A stretch of DNA of 64,000 nucleotides from an uncultured Bacteroides sp. (GCA_900552075.1 URYL01000011.1:1-64000), one strand, 5' to 3'; positions 51,091-60,154 are shown, counted from the first letter of the stretch. Notes: generated by a model from the sequence alone, not told the origin. Translations and numbers: made by a program.

Positions 51091-51199
51091 AAAACGCCTT
51101 TACGTTTTACACCAAACGCCCTTACGTTTCAATCAAAACGCAAAGGCGTTTTGTTCCAAACACAAGGACGTTTCAGATAAACGCTTAAGCGTTTTTTTG
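51091..51199. repeat. Second array of 22-base palindromic units
   Basis: Units start at 51091, 51113, 51135, 51157 and 51178 (period 22, last step 21). Cores include AAAACGCCTTTACGTTTT, CAAACGCCCTTACGTTTC, AAAACGCAAAGGCGTTTT and TAAACGCTTAAGCGTTTT. Units 1-2 and 3-4 have opposite centre orientation (CTT versus AAG). The last unit is a perfect stem with a T-run, so it can terminate the phosphatase transcript. It lies between convergent genes. Confidence 0.85.
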
Positions 51200-51210
51200 A
51201 AAGAGAAAAA

Positions 51211-52311
51211 TTACGACTTTGACAACCGTTTGAGTGCCAGATGATGCCCTGCCTGGGCTGCTTTCTTATACCAGAACATAGCCAGATGCAGGTCGGGAGC
51301 CCCGTTCCAACCTTCTTCGTAACCCTGTCCGATCCGATAAAAAGCATAAGGGTCGGATGAATGGCGATAGGCCTCGAAGGCCAACGGCAAGGAAACCGGC
51401 AAGCGGCCACATCCCTTGCGATACAAATCTCCCAAATTGGCCGAAGCATAGGTCAAATCGCCCTGACGAACAGCCTCTTTAAACCAGAACTCTGCTTCAT
51501 AGCCATCGGAATCGACCCCTACCCCTTCCTGGTACAAGGTTCCGATATCATTCAATACTACTCCATCCACACGGGTTCCTTCCCGATATTCCTTCCCCAG
51601 TTCCAGGAGCATGTCCACGTCTTCCTGCGAGAAACTCTCCCATGTCTCCGTGCCGTCGGACTGCCATGATTTGACACGACCGATTGACACATGTTGTGGC
51701 ACATCCACTTCCACATCCATGGCATAGGCCAAGCTGTCGGCTATGAATTCCTCCCGCGTGGCTTCCGAAAGCCAGCCCTTATGCAACAAATACTGGATGT
51801 AGCCATAAATACGTGAAGTGGAAGAATGAAGATTCACCCCATACTGCTTCAGCTGTTCCAGCGAAACATAGCAGATACCTTCTTTAGGCAATTCCAGATA
51901 GCAACGGGGAACAACGGAAAGTACCACTTTCAACGAGGCAATCTCTTCCCCGATACAGTCTTCAATCCACTGCGTCCCCAAACGTTCATACACAGAATAA
52001 GTCTTTCCATCCTCTCCCGATACCAGTTTCGGGCTAATCCCGTTCAGACACAGCCCCAATGTATCAATCAAATAAGGAAAGAACTTATAATCCTCATAAG
52101 AAGATAAACCGTCCATAGCCACCACGACCTTCCCTTTCTGGTCATCAGAAATGGCAAACGAAGTGGTAGAATATTCCGGACGATGAAAATAATACAGATT
52201 TTTTCCCTGATACGTGCCCTGGAGCGTCACCTTCACCGGCACCTCCAGCCTGCGTATAAGTTCCTTCATACGAAAAGAGGCAAGCGTATTCAGTTGAAAA
52301 GAAATTCGCAT
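51211..52311 (-). CDS. Sel1-repeat protein, function unknown
   Basis: 366 residues, no signal peptide or membrane segment seen. Residues about 1-245 are a globular region I do not recognise (RISFQLNTLASFRMKELIRR, KGKVVVAMDGLSSYEDYKFF, VVLSVVPRCYLELPKEGICY). About 250-366 carry two to three Sel1-type alpha-helical repeats (NDIGTLYQEGVGVDSDGYEA, EFWFKEAVRQGDLTYASANL, FWYKKAAQAGHHLALKRLS). Sel1 repeats mediate protein contacts; no partner is indicated. It lies 11 bases downstream of mnmA on the same strand and probably shares its message. It might be a cytoplasmic scaffold, but nothing more can be supported. Confidence 0.8.
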   Translation of the reverse strand: MRISFQLNTLASFRMKELIRRLEVPVKVTLQGTYQGKNLYYFHRPEYSTTSFAISDDQKGKVVVAMDGLSSYEDYKFFPYLIDTLGLCLNGISPKLVSGEDGKTYSVYERLGTQWIEDCIGEEIASLKVVLSVVPRCYLELPKEGICYVSLEQLKQYGVNLHSSTSRIYGYIQYLLHKGWLSEATREEFIADSLAYAMDVEVDVPQHVSIGRVKSWQSDGTETWESFSQEDVDMLLELGKEYREGTRVDGVVLNDIGTLYQEGVGVDSDGYEAEFWFKEAVRQGDLTYASANLGDLYRKGCGRLPVSLPLAFEAYRHSSDPYAFYRIGQGYEEGWNGAPDLHLAMFWYKKAAQAGHHLALKRLSKS

Positions 52312-52322
52312 AGTCAGCCTTT

Positions 52323-53396
52323 CTACTTAAAAAATTCCCTTGTTCTTATCTCGCCACTGCCTATGCACAGGCGAGCATCCTTGTCATAAATCACCCCGAA
52401 CTGTCCAGGGGCTATCCCCTGTATCGGCTTCCTGCTGGACACCAGCCATCCGTCTTCCGAAAGACGGATAGTTCCAGTCTGAAAGGTATCCGTGTGGCGT
52501 ATCTTGAAACGAACTTCAGTTTCCGGTTCTTTCCAAGGATTCAAGGTGATGAAATGGAAATCCTTCAAGTAAAAGGAATAGCCAAACTGCTTTTCTGTAT
52601 CATAACCATGCGACACATAGATAATGTTTTCATCCACATTCTTGTCTACAACGAACCACGGGCCACCGCCCAGTCCCAATCCCTTGCGTTGTCCAATGGT
52701 ATGGAACCAATATCCCCGATGCTGCCCGATGACCTTTCCTGTCTCCAACTCCACGACCGGTCCCGGCCGTTCACCCAGGAAACGACGGATAAAATCATTG
52801 TAGTTTATCTTTCCCAGAAAACAGATTCCCTGACTGTCCTTCCGTCTGGCACTTGGCAAGGAAGCCTTCAAAGCCAACGCCCGCACTTCCTCTTTCATCA
52901 ATCCGCCCAACGGGAACATCAGTCGCGACACCTGAAGGTAATCAATCTGCGCCAGGAAATCTGTCTGGTCCTTCACCGGGTCTTTGGCTGTAGCCAGCCA
53001 CGTATGCCCGTCAATTACGAGTGTAGAAGCATAATGTCCTGTAGCTATTTTATCATAGTCATGTCCGGCCTTTTGGTCGAAACAACCGAACTTTATCAAT
53101 TTATTGCACATCACATCCGGATTGGGGGTCAGCCCACGCCGCACCTTATCAATGGTATAAGCTACTACATTGTCCCAATACTCCTTCTGCAAATCCACAA
53201 TATGGAACGGCAGCCCATATTTCCGGGCGGTGGCAGAAGCCAGTTCTATATCCTCTTCCGCCGTACACGTCAGTTCCTCGTCTGTATCCATACCAATCTT
53301 TATGTAAAACAAGTCTGGCTTGTATCCTTGTTCACACAACAGATGTACAGCTACCGCGCTGTCAACTCCTCCCGAAATCAATGCTGCTATCTTCAT
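52323..53396 (-). CDS. mnmA: tRNA-specific 2-thiouridylase
   Basis: 357 residues. Thiolates U34 of tRNAs for Lys, Glu and Gln using ATP and a relayed sulfur; cytoplasmic. N-terminal PP-loop MKIAALISGGVDSAVAVHLL, catalytic Cys in NPDVMCNKLIKFGCF, and Cys in SQGICFLGKINYNDFI; the spacing and AGHDYDKIATGHYAS fit MnmA. The C-terminal barrel (ETEVRFKIRHTDTFQTG, PGQFGVIYDKDARLCIG) is complete. Alternative names trmU. A -7 box TATATTTG lies on the minus strand at 53414-53421, 18 bases before the ATG. It heads a two-gene transcript with the Sel1 gene. Confidence 0.95.
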   Translation of the reverse strand: MKIAALISGGVDSAVAVHLLCEQGYKPDLFYIKIGMDTDEELTCTAEEDIELASATARKYGLPFHIVDLQKEYWDNVVAYTIDKVRRGLTPNPDVMCNKLIKFGCFDQKAGHDYDKIATGHYASTLVIDGHTWLATAKDPVKDQTDFLAQIDYLQVSRLMFPLGGLMKEEVRALALKASLPSARRKDSQGICFLGKINYNDFIRRFLGERPGPVVELETGKVIGQHRGYWFHTIGQRKGLGLGGGPWFVVDKNVDENIIYVSHGYDTEKQFGYSFYLKDFHFITLNPWKEPETEVRFKIRHTDTFQTGTIRLSEDGWLVSSRKPIQGIAPGQFGVIYDKDARLCIGSGEIRTREFFK

Positions 53397-53413
53397 ATAT
53401 ATACTTTTGGCGA

Positions 53414-53421
53414 CAAATATA
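53414..53421 (-). promoter_or_regulatory. mnmA: -7 box for mnmA
   Basis: Minus strand TATATTTG, 18 bases before the ATG. No -33 assigned. Confidence 0.45.
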
Positions 53422-53464
53422 CCGCCGAGATTCTAAGTGAACAATACCCTTTTCAGGGTATATC

Positions 53465-54064
53465 TCATTTCAGAGCCTGAAACTGCTCTATCAATGAAGT
53501 AAGATTTGCGGTAAACAAACGGGCCGAAATGGCCAACAAGATAATACCGAAAAATTTACGGATGACATAAATACCTCCTTTCCCCAGCATGCGCTCGATA
53601 CGGTCAGTCAGTTTCAATACGATATAGACCCACACCATATTCAATATCAGAGCCAGCACAATGTTAATCGGCGCATATTCTGCCCGTAACGACAACAGCG
53701 TAGTAAATGCACCTGCACCTGCCAGCAAAGGGAACACCAAAGGTACCAGAGTGGCCTCCTTGATGGGGCCTGTATTCTTGAAGATTTCAATATCCAGAAT
53801 CATTTCCAGCGACATCAGAAAAATGACAAAAGCACCGGCTACAGCAAACGAAGCGATATCTACCTGAAACAAACGCAACATCATGTCGCCGGCATAGAAA
53901 AAACCAAGAAGAAGCGCAAAAGCGATAAAAGTGGCCTTAGGAGCATTAACAGCTCGTCCTTTCTGCTTCAAATCCAGAATAATAGGAATGGAACCAATGA
54001 TATCAATCACGGCAAAAAGAACGATAAAGGCACTTAAAAACTGCTGAAAATCAAATCCAATCAT
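53465..54064 (-). CDS. MarC-family integral membrane protein
   Basis: 199 residues with six hydrophobic segments (FLSAFIVLFAVIDIIGSIPI, ATFIAFALLLGFFYAGDMML, VAGAFVIFLMSLEMILDI, VPLVFPLLAGAGAFTTLLSL, INIVLALILNMVWVYIVLKL, FFGIILLAISARLFTANLTS). The GAGAFTTLL region is typical of the MarC/UPF0056 family. Despite the name, MarC in E. coli is not an established antibiotic-resistance determinant, and the transported substrate of the family is unknown. It lies 68 bases upstream of mnmA on the same strand but has its own -7 box (TAACTTTG, minus, 54088-54095). Confidence 0.9.
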   Translation of the reverse strand: MIGFDFQQFLSAFIVLFAVIDIIGSIPIILDLKQKGRAVNAPKATFIAFALLLGFFYAGDMMLRLFQVDIASFAVAGAFVIFLMSLEMILDIEIFKNTGPIKEATLVPLVFPLLAGAGAFTTLLSLRAEYAPINIVLALILNMVWVYIVLKLTDRIERMLGKGGIYVIRKFFGIILLAISARLFTANLTSLIEQFQALK

Positions 54065-54087
54065 TGTTATTATCCAAATTACTTTTG

Positions 54088-54095
54088 CAAAGTTA
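54088..54095 (-). promoter_or_regulatory. -7 box for marC-family gene
   Basis: Minus strand TAACTTTG, 24 bases before the ATG at 54064. Confidence 0.45.
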
Positions 54096-54203
54096 TCATT
54101 TTTTTATACACCTGCAAGATTTGACAAACATTATCAGACTGTAAGAAAGAATAAAAAAGATAAAACCTATAATCTAGGAACTGCTGCACTGAGGAAATAT
54201 ACT

Positions 54204-54211
54204 TAACTTTG
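54204..54211 (+). promoter_or_regulatory. -7 box for Crp/Fnr regulator gene
   Basis: TAACTTTG, 36 bases before the ATG at 54247. Confidence 0.45.
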
Positions 54212-54246
54212 TGTGTTAAAAGATAACTTAATAAAGTTAACGAGAG

Positions 54247-54933
54247 ATGGAATTGACAATGTACGACAAGCTTTTACAGCTCCCTCTGTTTCAAGGGATG
54301 TCGAAATTCGACTTTACCGACATCCTGGAGAAAGTAAAAATTCACTTTAATAAATATGAACCTGGAAGCTGCCTGGTAAAACAAGACACTCCGTGCGACC
54401 AGCTTATTTTTGTGTTGGACGGAGAAGTACAGATAGAATCCAACGACGCTCCGCACAAATACACCTTGTGGGAAAACTTTAAAAGTCCGAATGTCATCGA
54501 ACCCTATTCCTTGTTTGGAATGCGCCCCTATTTTACAGCATCGTACACTGCACTGACCGAAGTCAACACACTGCATATCGAGAAATCTTACATTCTCAAC
54601 GAACTATGCCGTTATGAAGTGTTCAACCTGAACTACATGAACATGTTGAGCAACCGGAGCCAGGTGATTTACAACAAGCTGTGGAATTCCCATATCGGAA
54701 AGACACGCGATAAAATCATCAACTTTCTCCTGTTGCGCTGCATGACTCCCTACGGACCGAAGAAACTGTCCATCCGGATGGAAGATCTCGCCCGGCTGAT
54801 TGACGACACGCGCATCAATGTGTCAAACGTGCTGAACGACCTCCAGAACCGGGGCTTGATTCAACTGGGACGCCGCACGTTCAGCATTCCCGATTTAAGG
54901 GAGGTAGTGCTTCTTTCGGACAAAAAAGAATAA
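54247..54933 (+). CDS. Crp/Fnr-family transcriptional regulator
   Basis: 228 residues, cytoplasmic. Cyclic-nucleotide-binding-type beta-roll at about 15-115 (FQGMSKFDFTDILEKVKIHF, LVKQDTPCDQLIFVLDGEVQ), dimerisation helix about 118-140, and winged helix-turn-helix about 150-220 (RMEDLARLIDDTRINVSNVL, GLIQLGRRTFSIPDLREVV). No cysteine cluster for an iron-sulfur centre is present, and the phosphate-binding cassette of true cAMP-Crp is not obvious, so the ligand is unknown. It is 25 bases before the M3 peptidase gene, with an A/T-rich gap; cotranscription is possible. Confidence 0.9.
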   Translation: MELTMYDKLLQLPLFQGMSKFDFTDILEKVKIHFNKYEPGSCLVKQDTPCDQLIFVLDGEVQIESNDAPHKYTLWENFKSPNVIEPYSLFGMRPYFTASYTALTEVNTLHIEKSYILNELCRYEVFNLNYMNMLSNRSQVIYNKLWNSHIGKTRDKIINFLLLRCMTPYGPKKLSIRMEDLARLIDDTRINVSNVLNDLQNRGLIQLGRRTFSIPDLREVVLLSDKKE

Positions 54934-54958
54934 ACTTAAATTTTTACAGACCAGACTT

Positions 54959-56998
54959 ATGAACAATCCATTTTTGCAACCCTATCATACCCTCCACGAC
55001 ACCACTCCTTTCCAGCAGATACGGATAGAAAACTACGAGCCGGCCATCCGGGAAGGGATGCGGCAGGAAGACGAAGAAATTCAGCAAATCACCGGCAATC
55101 CGGAACAACCAACCTTCCAGAACACAATCCTGGCACTGGAACATGCCGGAAAGACGCTCGACCGGGTAACTACCGTGTTGTTCAACCTGCTGAGTGCGGA
55201 AACAAACGATGAACTGGAAGCCATTGCGGAGAAAATGACGCCGGAACTTTCGGCACACGCCAACAACATCAGCCTCAACGAGACGTTGTTTACACGGGTC
55301 AAGGCGGTATATGAACAGCGGGACGCACTTCAGCTGACACCGGAAGAACGGCGCCTGCTGGAAAAATCATACGACGGATTTGTCCGTAACGGTGCCAACC
55401 TGCCGGAAAAGGACAAAGAGACTTTCCGCAAGCTGAGCATGGAACTGAGCAGCCTGACCCTGAAATTCTCACAGAACCATCTGAAAGAAACGAACAGCTT
55501 CGAACTGGTGCTGACACAGGAAAACGACTTGGCCGGACTACCGGAAAGTGCCGTGGAAGCAGCAGCCCATACCGCTCACGAGAAAGGGAAAGACGGATGC
55601 TGGATTATCACCTTGCAGGCTCCCAGCTACGTGCCTTTCATGAAATACAGCGACAGAAGAGACCTGCGCAAACAGCTGTACATGGCCTACAACACACAGT
55701 GCTGTCACGACAACGAATTCAATAACCTCGACATCGTAAAACGGTTGGTCAACCTGCGCATGGAACTGGCCCAGTTGTTGGGTTTCTCCAATTATGCAGA
55801 ATATGTACTGAAAAAACGTATGGCCGAAAACAGCGAACATGTCTACAAACTGTTGAACGATTTGCTGGATGCCTATACACCGGTGGCCCAAAAGGAAGTG
55901 GAAGAAATCCGCACGCTGGCCCGCGAACTGGAAGGAAACGACTTCGAACTGATGCCATGGGATTTCTCCTATTACGCCGAGAAACTGAAAAACCGGAAAT
56001 TCAGTCTGGACGAAGAAGCCCTCCGCCCCTATTTTGAACTGAGCCGCGTAAAAGCTGGCGTATTCGGGCTGGCCACCCGCCTCTACGGCATCACCTTCAA
56101 GGAAAACAAAGAAATACCGGTCTACCACCCCGATGTACAGGCCTACGAAGTGTTCGACCGCGACGGAAGCTTCCTGGCCGTGCTCTATACCGACTTCCAT
56201 CCGCGCGAAGGCAAGCGTTCGGGTGCCTGGATGACTAGTTACAAGGAACAATGGATAGACGACGACGGAACCAACAGTCGCCCGCACGTCTCCGTGACCA
56301 TGAATTTCACCAAGCCCACGAAAGACAAACCGGCTTTGCTGACTTTCTCGGAAGTCAACACCTTCCTGCACGAATTCGGCCATGCCTTGCACGGTATGTT
56401 TGCCAATACGCGCTTCCAAAGCATGAGCGGCACGAACGTATATTGGGATTTTGTGGAACTTCCTTCACAAATCATGGAAAACTTTGCCATAGAAAAAGAA
56501 TTTTTAAATACATTCGCATGTCACTACCAAACAGGAGAGCCCATTCCGGCAGAACTGGTCCAGCGCATAGTAGACGCCTCGAACTTCAACGTGGCCTACG
56601 CTTGCTTGCGCCAAGTCAGCTTCGGACTGCTCGACATGGCTTGGTATACCCGCCAGACTCCGTTTGAAGGAGATGTGAAGGCATACGAAAAAGCGTCCTG
56701 GCAACGCACCCAACTGCTTCCACAACTGGATGACACCTGCATGAGCGTACAATTCGGTCACATCATGTCGGGAGGTTACTCTGCCGGATACTACAGCTAC
56801 AAATGGGCGGAAGTGCTGGATGCCGATGCGTTTTCCGTATTCAAGGAAAAAGGTATCTTCAATCCGGAAACGGCACGCTCCTTCCGCGAGAATATTCTGT
56901 CGAAAGGGGGCACCGAACATCCAATGACGCTCTACAAGCGTTTCCGGGGACAGGAACCAACCATCGACGCATTATTAAAAAGAAATGGAATAAAATGA
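54959..56998 (+). CDS. dcp: M3-family zinc metallopeptidase, peptidyl-dipeptidase Dcp type
   Basis: 679 residues, no signal peptide visible (MNNPFLQPYHTLHDTTPFQQ), normal for cytoplasmic Dcp or oligopeptidase A relatives. Zinc motif in NTFLHEFGHALHGMFANTRF (H-E-x-x-H), with ELPSQIMENFAIEKEF supplying the third ligand. IMSGGYSAGYYSYKWAEVLD is the conserved substrate-loop region with the Gly/Tyr residues of this family. It removes dipeptides or cuts short peptides in protein turnover; Dcp and OpdA cannot be separated with certainty here. Its stop overlaps the next gene start as ATGA, and it heads a run of five genes to 60154. Confidence 0.92.
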   Translation: MNNPFLQPYHTLHDTTPFQQIRIENYEPAIREGMRQEDEEIQQITGNPEQPTFQNTILALEHAGKTLDRVTTVLFNLLSAETNDELEAIAEKMTPELSAHANNISLNETLFTRVKAVYEQRDALQLTPEERRLLEKSYDGFVRNGANLPEKDKETFRKLSMELSSLTLKFSQNHLKETNSFELVLTQENDLAGLPESAVEAAAHTAHEKGKDGCWIITLQAPSYVPFMKYSDRRDLRKQLYMAYNTQCCHDNEFNNLDIVKRLVNLRMELAQLLGFSNYAEYVLKKRMAENSEHVYKLLNDLLDAYTPVAQKEVEEIRTLARELEGNDFELMPWDFSYYAEKLKNRKFSLDEEALRPYFELSRVKAGVFGLATRLYGITFKENKEIPVYHPDVQAYEVFDRDGSFLAVLYTDFHPREGKRSGAWMTSYKEQWIDDDGTNSRPHVSVTMNFTKPTKDKPALLTFSEVNTFLHEFGHALHGMFANTRFQSMSGTNVYWDFVELPSQIMENFAIEKEFLNTFACHYQTGEPIPAELVQRIVDASNFNVAYACLRQVSFGLLDMAWYTRQTPFEGDVKAYEKASWQRTQLLPQLDDTCMSVQFGHIMSGGYSAGYYSYKWAEVLDADAFSVFKEKGIFNPETARSFRENILSKGGTEHPMTLYKRFRGQEPTIDALLKRNGIK

Positions 56999-57480
56999 GC
57001 ATACAAATGAAAACATTCAAAATCTACTGGTTCTTCACGTTACTCCTGCTACTGGCCGGATGTAACCAAAAAGACGATGTGCATGAAATTTTCTCCAGCG
57101 GACAGACTTGGCATTGGAGCGGCTCTTACAGCACCAGCGACTGGAAAGATGACAACAATTTCAGTTCCACTTTGACACGGGACGAACTTGCCAAAATCAA
57201 TGATGACCAAGACAAATACAACATCATTTTCAAAGAAGACGGCACAGTGGAAGGAAAGGGAAGCAGTTTCACCTTTACCGGCACATGGAGTGCCAACGGA
57301 GATGACCAGAGCTTCTCCATTCAATTGAAGCCTAACGGAAACCGCAGCGGACTGGACAAGACTTTTTATGACGAAATAAGCAGTGCAAAATTCTATCGGG
57401 GTAGTTCACGGCTCATCAAACTGTTCAACCTCGACAAGAATCATTATATTCAATTTTATCCCAAAGGATTTAACGATTAG
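56995..57480 (+). CDS. Small predicted lipoprotein, unknown function
   Basis: 161 residues from the ATG at 56995, which overlaps the stop of dcp by four bases (ATGA), suggesting coupling; Met5 is a second possible start. Lipobox LLAGC gives Cys23, followed by NQKDD, a charged tail of the surface-exported type. The rest is a compact beta-rich domain (YSTSDWKDDNNFSSTLTRDE, NIIFKEDGTVEGKGSSFTFT, SIQLKPNGNRSGLDKTFYDE) that looks like a small lipocalin-like fold; it may belong to a Bacteroidetes DUF (DUF4847-type), which I cannot confirm. Placed between an aminopeptidase-type enzyme and dCMP deaminase without an obvious role. Confidence 0.75.
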   Translation: MSIQMKTFKIYWFFTLLLLLAGCNQKDDVHEIFSSGQTWHWSGSYSTSDWKDDNNFSSTLTRDELAKINDDQDKYNIIFKEDGTVEGKGSSFTFTGTWSANGDDQSFSIQLKPNGNRSGLDKTFYDEISSAKFYRGSSRLIKLFNLDKNHYIQFYPKGFND

Positions 57481-57491
57481 GCATCAACATT

Positions 57492-57926
57492 ATGGAACCA
57501 TCAGAACATAAACAGGAAATACTGGACAAACGCTATATGCGTATGGCACTCATCTGGGCCGAGAACTCTTATTGCAAGCGGCGTCAGGTGGGAGCATTGA
57601 TTGTCAAGGACAAGATGATTATCTCAGACGGATACAATGGCACACCGGCCGGATTCGAAAACGTATGTGAAGATGAAAACGGAGTGACCCGTCCTTACGT
57701 GCTCCATGCCGAGGCCAACGCCATCACCAAGATAGCCCGTTCCAGCAACAGCAGCGAGGGAGCCACCATGTATGTCACTGCCTCCCCGTGCATCGAATGT
57801 GCCAAACTGATCATTCAGGCCGGCATCAAACGGGTGGTCTATGCCGAAAAATACCGGCTGGAAGACGGACTGGACTTATTGAAACGAGCCCATATTGAAG
57901 TTGTATATCTTAACCCAAATGAATAA
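57492..57926 (+). CDS. dCMP/cytidine deaminase-family protein (deoxycytidylate deaminase)
   Basis: 144 residues, cytoplasmic zinc enzyme that would deaminate dCMP to dUMP, feeding thymidylate synthesis. Motifs: HAEANAITKIARSSNSSEGA with zinc His and catalytic Glu, and TASPCIECAKLIIQAGIKRV with the two zinc cysteines (P-C-x-x-C). VGALIVKDKMIISDGYNGTP is the usual N-terminal strand-turn of ComEB-type dCMP deaminases. It is 11 bases after the lipoprotein gene and 5 bases before the S41 protease gene. Cytidine deaminase is less likely given the NGTPAG signature. Confidence 0.9.
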   Translation: MEPSEHKQEILDKRYMRMALIWAENSYCKRRQVGALIVKDKMIISDGYNGTPAGFENVCEDENGVTRPYVLHAEANAITKIARSSNSSEGATMYVTASPCIECAKLIIQAGIKRVVYAEKYRLEDGLDLLKRAHIEVVYLNPNE

Positions 57927-57931
57927 GAATT

Positions 57932-59584
57932 ATGAAAAATAACCGAACACGCCTCATTCCGTTTCTGCTGGCCATCGCCCTGATTGCAGGTATCGCCATC
58001 GGTACATTCTATGCCAACCATTTTTCCGGCAACAAACTGGGCATCATCAATACGTCTTCCAATAAACTGAATGCCTTGCTGCGCATCATTGACGACCAGT
58101 ATGTAGATACGGTCAACATTAGCGACCTGGTGGAAGAGGCCATGCCGCAGATTCTTTCGGAACTCGACCCGCATTCTTCCTATATCCCGGCTAAGGACCT
58201 TGAGGCTGTTACCGCCGACCTCAAAGGCAGCTTCAGTGGTATCGGCATCCAGTTTACCATCCAGAATGACACCATCCATGTGAACAGCGTCATTCAGGGA
58301 GGCCCATCCGAAAAGGTGGGACTGATGGCCGGCGACCGCATCGTAGAAGTAGATGATTCTGCCTTCGTGGGGAAAATCGTGACCAACGAAGAAGCCATGA
58401 AACGCCTGAAAGGTGAAAAAGGCAGCAAGGTCAAACTCGGCGTGTACCGCCCGGGAGAGAAAGAGCTGCTGCATTTCACGGTCGTACGTGGCAATATTCC
58501 AGTCAAGAGCATTGACGCAGCCTACATGATTAACGAAAAAGTAGGTTATGTCAAGGTTAACAAATTCGGTGAAACCACTTATCCGGAATTATTGATAGCC
58601 CTGGCCAAACTGAACCAAAAGAACTGTGAGGGATTGATTATCGACCTTCGTGGAAACACAGGAGGCTACATGGCGGCAGCCATCCAGATGGTCAACGAAT
58701 TCCTTCCCAACAACCGGCTGATTGTCTATACTCAGGGTCGCAAATCCCCGCGCGAAGACTACAACTCCAACGGTACAGGCAGCAACCAGAAAATGCCACT
58801 CGTGGTATTGGTGGACGAAGGTTCTGCTTCTGCCAGCGAAATCTTTGCCGGAGCCATCCAAGACAATGACCGCGGAACCATCATCGGACGCCGTTCATTC
58901 GGAAAGGGACTGGTACAGCAACCCATTGAATTCAGCGACGGCTCTGCCATCCGTCTGACCATCGCCCGTTACTATACGCCATCGGGACGTTGCATCCAGA
59001 AACCCTACGAAAAAGGGAAAGAATCAGAATATGAACTGGATTTGCTCACCCGCTATGAACACGGAGAGTTCTTCTCAGCCGACAGCATCAAACAGAACGA
59101 AACCGAAGTCTACCACACCCGTCTGGGACGTCCGGTTTACGGAGGTGGCGGTATCATGCCCGACATCTTCGTGCCACAGGATACCACCGGCATGACGTCT
59201 TATTTCCGCATGGCAGCCAACCGTGGACTGATTATCCGCTACACTTTCGAATATACCGATCAGAACCGGAGCACATTACAGCAATATGACACTCCGGAAA
59301 AGATGGAGGAATATTTGAAAAAACAGAACCTGCTGAACAATTTTGCCGCATGGGCGGAAAAGAAAGGTTTGAAACGCCGCAACAACCTGATGGCCAAATC
59401 ACGCCGGCTGTTTGAAATGAGCCTTTACGGAAACATTATCTACAACATGCTGGGTATGGAAGCATATGTGGAATACTTGAACGAGACCGACAAGACCGTC
59501 TTGAAAGCAGTCGACATCTTGGAAAAGGGAGAATCTTTCCCAAAGGCTCCTGAGGTACAGGCTTCCAACGAGAAAAAGAAATAG
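57932..59584 (+). CDS. S41-family C-terminal processing protease
   Basis: 550 residues with an N-terminal signal/anchor (RLIPFLLAIALIAGIAIGTF), periplasmic. Degrades or trims periplasmic proteins with a Ser/Lys dyad. PDZ domain at about 95-175 (NSVIQGGPSEKVGLMAGDRI), catalytic core about 185-375 with ENCEGLIIDLRGNTGGYMA type strand (GLIIDLRGNTGGYM), GSASASEIFAGAIQD with the Ser, and GRRSFGKGLVQQPIEFSDGS with the Lys. The C-terminal helical tail (about 430-550) is Lys/Glu-rich. Bacteroidetes carry several CtpA-like paralogues; I leave the symbol open. The gene follows dCMP deaminase by 5 bases and precedes 5-formyl-THF cyclo-ligase by 6. Confidence 0.92.
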   Translation: MKNNRTRLIPFLLAIALIAGIAIGTFYANHFSGNKLGIINTSSNKLNALLRIIDDQYVDTVNISDLVEEAMPQILSELDPHSSYIPAKDLEAVTADLKGSFSGIGIQFTIQNDTIHVNSVIQGGPSEKVGLMAGDRIVEVDDSAFVGKIVTNEEAMKRLKGEKGSKVKLGVYRPGEKELLHFTVVRGNIPVKSIDAAYMINEKVGYVKVNKFGETTYPELLIALAKLNQKNCEGLIIDLRGNTGGYMAAAIQMVNEFLPNNRLIVYTQGRKSPREDYNSNGTGSNQKMPLVVLVDEGSASASEIFAGAIQDNDRGTIIGRRSFGKGLVQQPIEFSDGSAIRLTIARYYTPSGRCIQKPYEKGKESEYELDLLTRYEHGEFFSADSIKQNETEVYHTRLGRPVYGGGGIMPDIFVPQDTTGMTSYFRMAANRGLIIRYTFEYTDQNRSTLQQYDTPEKMEEYLKKQNLLNNFAAWAEKKGLKRRNNLMAKSRRLFEMSLYGNIIYNMLGMEAYVEYLNETDKTVLKAVDILEKGESFPKAPEVQASNEKKK

Positions 59585-59590
59585 AATCTA

Positions 59591-60154
59591 ATGGACAAAA
59601 AAAAAATACGCGAACTAATTGCACAAGAGAAGCGGAAATACTCCGCTTCTCAAAAAACAGAATGGTCTTCCAGCTTGTTCCAAAAGTTGGAAGACCATCC
59701 TTTGTTTTTACAGGTGAAAACCATCCTGTTGTATCATTCTTTGCCCGATGAAGTACAGACTCATGCGTTCATCGAGCGCTGGTATCCGCACAAACGCATT
59801 GTGCTGCCTCTGGTGAAAGGTGAAGAACTCGAACTACGATATTACGAAGGAAAAGATTCATTGCAAACCGGCTCATTCGGCATTGAGGAACCTACCGGAA
59901 GACAGGTGGAAAACTGGGATGAAATCGAACTGAGCATCGTTCCTGGTGTAGCCTTCGACCGGACCGGCAACCGGCTTGGACGCGGAAAAGGATACTATGA
60001 CCGCACCCTGGCCCAACTTCATTCTTATAATATAGGTATCTGCTTCCATTTCCAGCTCTACCCGCACATTCCGACAGAGCCTACCGACTGCCCCATGCAC
60101 GAAGTCTGGACCGAGCAAGGCTGTGTGTTTAATGGAACACAATGTTCACGATGA
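59591..60154 (+). CDS. 5-formyltetrahydrofolate cyclo-ligase
   Basis: 187 residues. ATP-dependent conversion of 5-formyl-THF to 5,10-methenyl-THF, cytoplasmic. Motifs: LRLYHSLPDEVQTHAFIERW type segment (ILLYHSLPDEVQTHAFIER), FGIEEPTG, VPGVAFDRTGNRLGRGKGYY with the phosphate-binding loop, and the ending CPMHEVWTEQGCVFNGTQ. The start at 59591 (MDKKKIRELIAQEKRKYS) has a normal length for the family (YgfA/FAU1). Its stop overlaps the convergent 3' end of the dciA-like gene by 26 bases. It is the last gene of the run begun by dcp. Confidence 0.93.
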   Translation: MDKKKIRELIAQEKRKYSASQKTEWSSSLFQKLEDHPLFLQVKTILLYHSLPDEVQTHAFIERWYPHKRIVLPLVKGEELELRYYEGKDSLQTGSFGIEEPTGRQVENWDEIELSIVPGVAFDRTGNRLGRGKGYYDRTLAQLHSYNIGICFHFQLYPHIPTEPTDCPMHEVWTEQGCVFNGTQCSR

